A stretch of 5,959 nucleotides of DNA from Clostridia bacterium. Its GTDB lineage: Bacteria; Bacillota; Clostridia; Christensenellales; Aristaeellaceae. The translations under genes and the position numbers were made by a program. The stretch spans positions 1-5,959 of the forward strand of contig JAFSZW010000403.1 in the NCBI GenBank assembly GCA_017458865.1, read 5' to 3'. The notes under the pieces were generated by a model. The model was not told where the DNA came from, did not search any database, and saw nothing but the letters and a program-made list of their open reading frames with translations. Shown one piece after another: positions 1 through 4,895 of this stretch (its first letter is position 1; the number at the start of each line of letters is the position of its first letter).

Positions 1-1642
1 GCCGGACAGGACATGGCCGGACCGGCACATCACAAAGGCCCCCATCTTTTGCTCTGTCGATCTTCGCGACGGCAACCAGGCACTGGTCACCCCCATGAAC
101 ATTGCTGAGAAGGTCAGCTTCTTCAAAATGCTCGTCGATGTGGGGTTCAAGGAAATCGAAGTTGGTTTCCCCTCCTCCTCCGAAATCGAGTACGAGTTTC
201 TGCGTACCCTGATTGAGAGCAGGCTGATCCCGGACGATGTCACCATCCAGGTTCTGGTCCAGGCGCGTGCACATCTGATTCAAAAGACATTTGAATCGGT
301 AAGAGGCGCCAGGAACGTCATCATCCACTTCTACAATTCGACCTCCGAACTGCAGCGCCGTGTGGTTTTTAAAAAAGACATGGAGGGCATCACGGACATC
401 GCAGTTTCGGCAGCCCGTCTCATCCGTGACCTTGCCGAGGCAGACCATTCCGGCACAAAATACCGCTTTGAGTATTCCCCTGAGTCCTTTTCCGGCACAG
501 AGACCGATTACGCTGTTGCCGTCTGTGCCCAGGTCATGGAAACGCTTGGTGCCAGCAAGGAGCACCCTGTCATTATCAATCTTCCGAATACTGTTGAGCT
601 CAACTCCTGCAACACATTTGCAGATCAGATCGAGTATTTCGTCCGCAACCTGCCCAACCGGGAATCTGCCATCATCTCCGTTCATTCCCACAATGACCGC
701 GGCACCTGCATCGCTGCTACTGAACTGGCCATGCTGGCAGGTGCTGAGCGCGTCGAGGGCACGCTTTTTGGAAACGGTGAACGGACCGGTAACCTGGACA
801 TCGTCACCACTGCTCTCAATCTTTACACGCAGGGCATTGATCCCGGGCTCGATTTCTCCCATATTGATAAGCTCCGGGAGAATTATGAGTTGCTGACGCG
901 CATGAGTGTCCCGGAGCGCTGGCCGTATGCCGGAAAGCTTGCCTTTACCGCCTTCTCCGGCTCACACCAGGATGCCATCAATAAGGCCCATGAGTACATG
1001 CACGAACACAAGTGTGACTACTGGGAGGTTCCTTACCTTACCATAGATCCCGCGGACCTCAACCGGGAGTATGAGCCTGTCATCCGGATCAACAGTCAGT
1101 CCGGCAAAGGCGGTGCCGCCTTTATCATGGAACATGACTTTGGCTATCATCTGCCAAAGGCCATGCACCCGGAGTTCGGTGCCATCGTCCAGAAAGAATG
1201 CGACCGCACCGGCCGCGAGCTGCAACCGAAAGAGGTTCTGTCGCTCTTCCGCAGCGAGTTCCTCAATATCAGCAAGCCTTACGCGCTCAGCCGCGCAAAG
1301 TTCTACGAGGAAGTCGTATCAGGCAGTTCTACAAACCTCACCCACTTCTCCGGCGTTCTTGCCGCCGGGAGCGATTTTCTGTCGCTTGAGGCGAGGGGCA
1401 ACGGTCCGATAGACGCTTTCATCAAGGCACTCCAGGCTGCCGGCATTGTGGATTATACGCTCCTTGCCTATTCGGAGCACGCCATCGCTACCGGTTCAGA
1501 TTCCCAGGCAGTCGCCTACATCCAGCTCCGCTGCCCGGACGGCCAGAGAATCTACGGCGTCGGCACTGAGCACAACATCAACTTTGCGTCCGTTAAAGGC
1601 ATTCTAAGTGCTATCAACCGCTTCGCAAGCGGTAAAGTCTGA
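1..1642 (+). CDS. leuA: 2-isopropylmalate synthase, long form (5' end cut off by the window)
   Basis: Condenses acetyl-CoA with 2-oxoisovalerate to give 2-isopropylmalate, the first committed step of leucine synthesis, in the cytoplasm. The reading frame is open from base 2 and an ATG at 95 is internal: the codons before it give the conserved family start PDRTWPDR followed by CSVDLRDGNQAL, so 546 residues are visible and roughly 10-25 are missing. In visible numbering, R22-D23 of LRDGNQ are the catalytic/metal residues, HSHNDRG (H228, H230) supplies metal ligands and GNGERTGN is at about 258-264. The TIM-barrel is followed by a linker region (about 320-440) and a C-terminal domain (about 445-546, with GNGPIDAFIKAL) of the type that binds leucine for feedback inhibition. 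Total length fits the 550-570-residue long LeuA class. Homocitrate and citramalate synthases share the barrel, but the N-terminal motif and length favour LeuA. Any T-box or leader control would lie outside the window. No frameshift seen. Confidence 0.96.
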   Translation, partial: PDRTWPDRHITKAPIFCSVDLRDGNQALVTPMNIAEKVSFFKMLVDVGFKEIEVGFPSSSEIEYEFLRTLIESRLIPDDVTIQVLVQARAHLIQKTFESVRGARNVIIHFYNSTSELQRRVVFKKDMEGITDIAVSAARLIRDLAEADHSGTKYRFEYSPESFSGTETDYAVAVCAQVMETLGASKEHPVIINLPNTVELNSCNTFADQIEYFVRNLPNRESAIISVHSHNDRGTCIAATELAMLAGAERVEGTLFGNGERTGNLDIVTTALNLYTQGIDPGLDFSHIDKLRENYELLTRMSVPERWPYAGKLAFTAFSGSHQDAINKAHEYMHEHKCDYWEVPYLTIDPADLNREYEPVIRINSQSGKGGAAFIMEHDFGYHLPKAMHPEFGAIVQKECDRTGRELQPKEVLSLFRSEFLNISKPYALSRAKFYEEVVSGSSTNLTHFSGVLAAGSDFLSLEARGNGPIDAFIKALQAAGIVDYTLLAYSEHAIATGSDSQAVAYIQLRCPDGQRIYGVGTEHNINFASVKGILSAINRFASGKV

Positions 1643-1646
1643 CAAG

Positions 1647-1674
1647 AATGCGCTTCCCTTCCGGGAAGCGCATT
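1647..1674. terminator. Perfect 12-bp hairpin between convergent leuA and tdk
   Basis: AATGCGCTTCCC (1647-1658) pairs perfectly with GGGAAGCGCATT (1663-1674) around a TTCC loop. It starts four bases after the leuA stop and ends two bases before the tdk stop (1677-1679). On the plus strand it is followed by a short T-rich run (TTTGTT), so it fits best as the leuA terminator. On the minus strand the next bases are CTTGTC, a poor U-tract, but the stem is stable and the loop reads GGAA (GNRA type), so it may also protect or end the tdk transcript. The bidirectional role is inferred from position. Confidence 0.85.
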
Positions 1675-1676
1675 TG

Positions 1677-2261
1677 TTAATCCTTCAGATCCATCTCGCG
1701 ATTGGCAAAATCGCCAAGGTCACCGCTTTTCCAGTGTTTCCGGCAAAGACTTACATACCGGTCATTCCCGCCAAGGAGTACCTGTTCCCCTTCCTTGACA
1801 ACCTTGCCGTCATTGATTCGGGCATTGAATGTCGCTTTTCTGCCGCACCAGCAGATCGTCTTGATCTCCTCAATGGAATCCGCCCAGCACATCAGTTCCT
1901 GGCTGCCTTCAAAGAAGCAGCCCCTGAAGTCCGTCCTGAGTCCGTAGCAGATCACGGGGATATCATAATCATCCACGATATCGACCAGCTGGTGAACCTG
2001 GTCAGCCGTCAGGAAATGTGCCTCATCCACGATTACGCAGGCATACCCGGTGAGATCGATCTCCGGCAGCTCCTCAACAAACCGGCACTCTGCCTCAAGG
2101 CCGCATCTGGATCTGACAATCCTGTCCCCGTCCCTGTTTTCAAGTTGCGGCTTGAGCATGAGCACATTGCACCCACGCTCCCGGTAATTGTACTGCACCA
2201 TGACCGCATTTGCCGTCTTGGATGAGCCCATAGCGCCATAACGAAAGTATAACTTTGCCAT
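1677..2261 (-). CDS. tdk: Thymidine kinase, type II (TK1-like)
   Basis: Phosphorylates thymidine (and deoxyuridine) to dTMP with ATP, a cytoplasmic pyrimidine salvage step. The 194-residue protein has the typical family length. Visible motifs: P-loop GAMGSSKT at residues 9-16, with Ser where the classical motif has Gly before Lys; Walker B and catalytic Glu in VIVDEAHF (D79, E80); CYGLRTDFRG at 105-114; a zinc site formed by CWCGRK (C137, C139) and CRKH (C173, H176); and the substrate-lasso segment GGNDRYVS at 164-171. The start is fixed by homology (MAKLYF) and by AGAGGA only two bases upstream, with GGGAG about ten bases upstream as an alternative Shine-Dalgarno. It is convergent with leuA and downstream of a cytidylate-kinase-like gene, but a terminator and its own promoter separate it from that gene. 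No damage seen. Confidence 0.96.
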   Translation of the reverse strand: MAKLYFRYGAMGSSKTANAVMVQYNYRERGCNVLMLKPQLENRDGDRIVRSRCGLEAECRFVEELPEIDLTGYACVIVDEAHFLTADQVHQLVDIVDDYDIPVICYGLRTDFRGCFFEGSQELMCWADSIEEIKTICWCGRKATFNARINDGKVVKEGEQVLLGGNDRYVSLCRKHWKSGDLGDFANREMDLKD

Positions 2262-2352
2262 ATTCCTCTGTCTCCCTCAGTGCGTATTTCCGGAACATGG
2301 CTATACCCCTGTCTGGCAGCCGGTCTCCCGTCCGGATATCAAGCGCCGGGAA

Positions 2353-2381
2353 ATTATACAGCCCCCCGCCTCTGCCTGCAA
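2353..2381 (-). promoter_or_regulatory. Sigma-A-type promoter of tdk
   Basis: Read on the minus strand, TTGCAG (2381-2376) is followed by exactly 17 bases and a perfect TATAAT (2358-2353). Transcription would begin near 2346, giving a leader of about 85 bases before the tdk ATG. The leader has small self-complementary stretches (two CCGG copies about eight bases apart, GGCT/AGCC), but I do not recognise a riboswitch or any other known element. The spacer is very G-rich (a run of six G). Confidence 0.7.
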
Positions 2382-2426
2382 GTCCAGGCCTGCCCCGTTT
2401 GTAGGATGGACCATCTCCCATATGTC

Positions 2427-2455
2427 AAAAAAGAAGGCTGCGCAGCAGCCTTCTT
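2427..2455 (-). terminator. Intrinsic terminator of the cytidylate-kinase-like gene
   Basis: On the minus strand AAGAAGGCTGC and GCAGCCTTCTT form an 11-bp perfect stem (2455-2445 and 2441-2431) with a three-base loop, running directly into a run of T (TTTTTT overlapping and following the stem, then GAC). It begins two bases past the stop codon of the upstream gene. Stem, loop and U-tract are all of the classical Rho-independent kind, so read-through into tdk should be limited. Confidence 0.9.
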
Positions 2456-2457
2456 CA

Positions 2458-3090
2458 TCATTTCATACTGGTTTCATATCTGGCATTGATGTATGCCTTA
2501 ACGAGGTTTACACACAGCTCGTCACTCATGTGGCCGGTATTGAGGCAGAGATCATACAGTCCCGCATCCTGCCAGTTGCGCCCGGTGAAATACTTGAAAT
2601 AATCCGCACGGCGCTTGTCAATCTTCCGGATTTTCTTCTCTGCTTCCTCAAGATCCAGTCCGTCAACCTCCATGACCCGGCGGACACAGTCTACCACAGG
2701 CGCTGTCACATAGATGTTGACAACATTCTCCCGGCCCCTGAGGATGTAGTTCGCACAGCGTCCAACGATGACGCAGTTCTGCGTAGTGGCCAGCTCACGG
2801 ATAATCTTCGCCTGATAACGGAACAGGTTCTCATTCGAAATGAAATCATCGCTGTCAGGCGGTATGACCTCACCGTTGTACACCTGCCGTGCAATCCGGA
2901 ACAGAGAGAGCCGCCCGCTCTGTTCATCCGCTTTCGAGAACAGTTCCTCGTTGATACCACTCTCATCCGATGCGATGCGGAGAATTTCGCGGTCGTAGTA
3001 CTCATAGCCCAGCTGCTGCGCCAGCAGTTTACCCATCCGCCTGCCGCCGCTTCCATAACTCCGTGAAATAGTAATGACAAAGTTATCCAT
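2458..3090 (-). CDS. Cytidylate-kinase-like family protein
   Basis: A 210-residue cytoplasmic protein that I assign to the cytidylate-kinase-like (Cytidylate_kin2) family, common in Clostridia; substrate and activity are not established from sequence. In order: N-terminal strand and nucleotide-loop-like segment ITISRSYGSGGRRMG (6-20), YYDREIL (31-37, the position of an NMP-binding Asp-Arg), VGRCANYIL (109-117), the basic segment KIDKRRADYFKYFTG (156-170), a lid-like region, and DLCLNTG (180-186). The loop keeps the glycines but lacks the Lys-Ser/Thr pair of a true Walker A, unlike bona fide Cmk (GPAGAGKST type). Canonical cmk is therefore not the right name. The start is fixed by GGAGGT (3102-3097) six bases upstream of ATG. 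It has its own promoter and terminator, so it is probably monocistronic or loosely coupled to the upstream HAD gene. Confidence is high for the family, low for the reaction. Confidence 0.88.
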   Translation of the reverse strand: MDNFVITISRSYGSGGRRMGKLLAQQLGYEYYDREILRIASDESGINEELFSKADEQSGRLSLFRIARQVYNGEVIPPDSDDFISNENLFRYQAKIIRELATTQNCVIVGRCANYILRGRENVVNIYVTAPVVDCVRRVMEVDGLDLEEAEKKIRKIDKRRADYFKYFTGRNWQDAGLYDLCLNTGHMSDELCVNLVKAYINARYETSMK

Positions 3091-3140
3091 ATTTCCACCT
3101 CCGAAAATCGTCGGCCTGAAAGTACCTGTCCGTCGTATAC

Positions 3141-3169
3141 ATTATATCGGATTTTCAGGAATCATGCAA
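3141..3169 (-). promoter_or_regulatory. Sigma-A-type promoter of the cytidylate-kinase-like gene
   Basis: On the minus strand TTGCAT (3169-3164), a 17-base spacer and a perfect TATAAT (3146-3141) lie about 50 bases before the ATG at 3090, leaving a leader of roughly 45 bases that ends in the strong GGAGGT ribosome site. The DNA just upstream of the -35 (about 3171-3212) is markedly AT-rich, which could act as an UP element. A short inverted repeat, CCTGAAA (3115-3121) and TTTCAGG (3153-3159), flanks the -10 and start region and might be an operator, but is short. Confidence 0.75.
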
Positions 3170-3204
3170 CAACAATTTGGATAAACTTTACTATAACACA
3201 AAAA

Positions 3205-3238
3205 TAATTTTAGACGGATTCCGCGAAACAGCGTATCC
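3205..3238 (-). terminator. Weak candidate terminator after the HAD gene
   Basis: On the minus strand GGAT-A-CGC, a six-base loop TGTTTC, then GCG-GA-ATCC can fold into an interrupted stem (3238-3216), followed about ten bases later by an A/T-rich run that includes TTTTT. The stem is short and bulged and the T-run is displaced, so this is only a possible end for the HAD transcript. The 3091-3276 interval otherwise holds the next gene's promoter and leader and no open frame I would call. Confidence 0.25.
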
Positions 3239-3276
3239 TTACTCCATTGAACATGCACAAATAATGTGCTGATTCA

Positions 3277-3951
3277 TCATGATACCTTCCTGCAGATGAC
3301 GATGTCAGCCAGGTCGCGAAGTGTCCCCAAAATCAGATTGCACATGTGACCTGTTTCCTCGTCCGGCTGGTCAAGGTCCGGAATCATGGCCGTATAGGCC
3401 CCGCTGGCATACGCAGATTTGATCCCTGTCGGTGAATCCTCAACAGCCAGGGCCTCCCTGGGCATACAGCCCAGTTTTTCCATGGCCAGCAGATAAATGT
3501 CCGGTGCCGGCTTGCCATGGGCGACCATGTCTGCCGTTGCAATCGCGTCGAAGAACCCGAGCACACCAAGACGCTCAAGGTATTTCCGAGCACGCCATTC
3601 CGGTGTTGCCGTGGCCAGCGCAATTCTGAATCCTGCACTGTGCAGTCTCTCAAGGCTCTCCTCCATGTAGGGCTTTGGTGTCAGGCCATGCTCATCCACA
3701 TAGACCTCCATGATCTTCCGCCTGTACTCCCGAACCCCATAAAAGTCAAAATCCTCACAGACCTCCCGCTTCATCAGCGGCTCTGCCAGTGTGGGCGTCA
3801 GGGAACGCAGCATCAGCGCATGGCGAGGCTCCATCGGATATCCGAAATGCCTCGCCGCCTCCACCCAGAACCTGTTATACAGCTTTTCTGTGTCAACAAG
3901 TGTCCCATCCATATCAAAAATGAGGTATTTTATGGATGCTATCCACCCCAT
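3277..3951 (-). CDS. HAD-superfamily hydrolase, beta-phosphoglucomutase-like
   Basis: A 224-residue cytoplasmic HAD-fold enzyme, probably a small-molecule phosphatase or phosphomutase; the substrate cannot be told from sequence. Motif I is FDMDGTLVDTE (D13 nucleophile, D15 general acid), motif II is ALATAT (T114), motif III is the Lys of GKPAPD (K147), and motif IV is VEDSPTGI (E171, D172). The alpha-helical cap lies between motifs I and II (about 20-95), so this is a C1-cap, PGMB/YcjU-like member. The tail has PDLDQPDEE, frequent in clostridial relatives. The frame is open up to 4038, but I place the start at the ATG at 3951, where the usual hydrophobic strand before DxDGT begins. The 29 extra residues are basic, unlike the family, and overlap likely control DNA. 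It is divergent from the exported-protein gene and lies 186 bases before the kinase-like gene. Confidence 0.9.
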   Translation of the reverse strand: MGWIASIKYLIFDMDGTLVDTEKLYNRFWVEAARHFGYPMEPRHALMLRSLTPTLAEPLMKREVCEDFDFYGVREYRRKIMEVYVDEHGLTPKPYMEESLERLHSAGFRIALATATPEWRARKYLERLGVLGFFDAIATADMVAHGKPAPDIYLLAMEKLGCMPREALAVEDSPTGIKSAYASGAYTAMIPDLDQPDEETGHMCNLILGTLRDLADIVICRKVS

Positions 3952-3954
3952 ATT

Positions 3955-3958
3955 CTCC
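3955..3958 (-). promoter_or_regulatory. Ribosome binding site that decides the HAD start
   Basis: On the minus strand GGAG sits three bases before the chosen ATG (3951), a short spacing. A better AAAGGAG (3979-3973) lies 21 bases before that ATG but only 12 before an in-frame GTG at 3960, which would add three residues. An ATG two bases after AAAGGAG is out of frame. The start at 3951 or 3960 is favoured over the distant ATG at 4038. Confidence 0.45.
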
Positions 3959-3995
3959 ACTTCGCTCCATTTCTCCTTTATCTTGATTTGTCTGA

Positions 3996-4020
3996 TGCTG
4001 CATCTGGCATATGCCCAGCA
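3996..4020. repeat. Imperfect palindrome in the divergent intergenic region
   Basis: The ten-base perfect palindrome GGCATATGCC (4006-4015) lies inside a wider symmetric stretch with TGCTG at 3996-4000 and CAGCA at 4016-4020. It is about 45-70 bases upstream of the HAD start. Its place fits an operator for the HAD gene, but no factor can be named, and I could not find a convincing -10/-35 pair for the HAD gene beside it. Confidence 0.3.
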
Positions 4021-4091
4021 CAAAGGATTCCCTGACAAACAGCACCTGATCTCATGCTCAGTTCATAAAGTTCGCTCAGGCAGCGCATGAA

Positions 4092-4120
4092 TTGACATTT
4101 CCATTTAACACTGGTATACT
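4092..4120 (+). promoter_or_regulatory. Consensus sigma-A promoter of the exported-protein gene
   Basis: A perfect -35 TTGACA (4092-4097), a 17-base spacer and TATACT (4115-4120) predict a start near 4127 and a leader of about 30 bases. It is the closest match to consensus in the window, which suggests good constitutive expression. Confidence 0.85.
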
Positions 4121-4144
4121 TTCAGTAATTTCAGATACCTATAC

Positions 4145-4150
4145 GGAGGA
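4145..4150 (+). promoter_or_regulatory. Strong ribosome binding site of the exported-protein gene
   Basis: GGAGGA with a six-base gap to the ATG at 4157. It fixes the start and, with the consensus promoter, supports efficient expression. Confidence 0.85.
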
Positions 4151-4156
4151 ATACGC

Positions 4157-4843
4157 ATGAGATTTGCAGCACTGCTCGCAGCCTTCCTGTTGATCATAAC
4201 AGGCTCTGCGCTGGCTGAAACAGCGGCCGACGTTTCCATAGCCAGTGAAACCTTAACTGTCGATTTTTCTTCTCTTTTCCCGGATAATCCTGCGGCAACA
4301 CCCGTTTCCGTGGATCCGATCGACAAGCCGACGCCGACACCCATGCCGACGCCCAATTATGCCTATACCATTTATGAGAACCAGTCAATGGGCATTTCCT
4401 TTGCCGTTCCATTCACCTGGCTCATGAATCCGAACAGTGATCAGAACAGCGCCGTCCAGTTTGTGGAGCCACAGAGTGAGATAATGGACGAGGCCGGATA
4501 CCAGACCAGAGTGACCATTGAATACCAGCGGGTCGGTACCACTCAGACTGTAGCCAATGCCAGAGCCAGCCTCGAGAGCGCGCTTGATGAAATGGCCGCC
4601 AACTTCACCTCATTTGTTCCGGGCAACATTGCCTCAGCATCCATTGCCGGTGCAAAAGGCGCCTACTGCTATTATAAGGCCGAGTACAACGACGGAACAA
4701 AGACCTACCTCATGAACGGACGCATTATTGTCGTTGCCTATGGCCAGGGTCTTTATCAGGTCAGGCTCACGGCGCCGCGTGCCTGGTACTCCTACTATGA
4801 GAACGTATTCAGGCGCATTCGGACAACCTGGAAATTCCTGTAA
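4157..4843 (+). CDS. Exported protein with Thr-Pro linker and PsbP/DcrB-like domain, function unknown
   Basis: A 228-residue protein of unknown role. Residues 1-20 are a Sec signal peptide: R2, a hydrophobic core (about 4-15), then SALA followed by E21, a signal peptidase I site. There is no lipobox cysteine, so it is not a lipoprotein. A 20-55 acidic, Ser/Ala-rich stretch leads into a rigid linker KPTPTPMPTP (57-66). The remaining domain (about 68-228) opens with YTIYENQSMGISFAVPFTW and closes with YYENVFRRIRTTWKF. That pattern, with a short hydrophobic strand after a Gly near the start and a final helix then Phe, resembles the PsbP/DcrB/Mog1-type fold seen in other clostridial secreted proteins; this is an inference from pattern. 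No catalytic motif, membrane anchor or cell-wall sorting signal is visible, so it is probably released or held at the surface by other means. It has its own promoter and terminator. It is divergent from the HAD gene and convergent with ftsZ; neither neighbour reveals its job. Confidence 0.9.
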   Translation: MRFAALLAAFLLIITGSALAETAADVSIASETLTVDFSSLFPDNPAATPVSVDPIDKPTPTPMPTPNYAYTIYENQSMGISFAVPFTWLMNPNSDQNSAVQFVEPQSEIMDEAGYQTRVTIEYQRVGTTQTVANARASLESALDEMAANFTSFVPGNIASASIAGAKGAYCYYKAEYNDGTKTYLMNGRIIVVAYGQGLYQVRLTAPRAWYSYYENVFRRIRTTWKFL

Positions 4844-4858
4844 TCCCTTTCATAAATC

Positions 4859-4895
4859 AACGCCCTTTCCTTCCGGAAAGGGCGTTTTCTTTTAC
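4859..4895 (+). terminator. Intrinsic terminator between the exported-protein gene and ftsZ
   Basis: AACGCCCTTTCC (4859-4870), loop TTCC (4871-4874) and GGAAAGGGCGTT (4875-4886) form a 12-bp perfect stem followed by a T-rich run (TTCTTTTAC) on the plus strand. It starts 15 bases past the exported-protein stop. Its T-run overlaps the ftsZ stop codon (4892-4894) on the other strand. On the minus strand the stem is followed by GATTTATG, a weak U-tract, so it ends the plus transcript better than ftsZ. Confidence 0.92.

Noticed and set aside
360..896. Second plus-strand frame (178 codons) inside leuA
   Set aside because: Out-of-frame shadow; the leuA frame carries all conserved motifs.
1608..2225. 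Long plus-strand open frame (205 codons) opposite tdk
   Set aside because: It overlaps the leuA end, runs through the terminator hairpin and lies wholly antisense to a clear tdk. No ribosome site or family motif.
2140..2421. Minus-strand 93-codon frame covering the tdk leader
   Set aside because: Starts just after the terminator without a ribosome site, upstream of the predicted tdk transcription start, and continues out of frame into tdk. Protein is low-complexity Gly/Arg and looks like chance.
2422..3066. Plus-strand open frame (214 codons) opposite the kinase-like gene
   Set aside because: Antisense shadow of a gene with a strong ribosome site and family motifs; its own start lies in the terminator T-run with no Shine-Dalgarno.
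3255..3269. Hairpin GCACA-AATAA-TGTGC just after the HAD stop as a terminator
   Set aside because: Only five base pairs and no T-run on the minus strand.
3952..4038. N-terminal 29-residue extension of the HAD protein
   Set aside because: Basic, unlike HAD N-termini, no good ribosome site at the ATG at 4038, and it covers a palindrome in probable control DNA.
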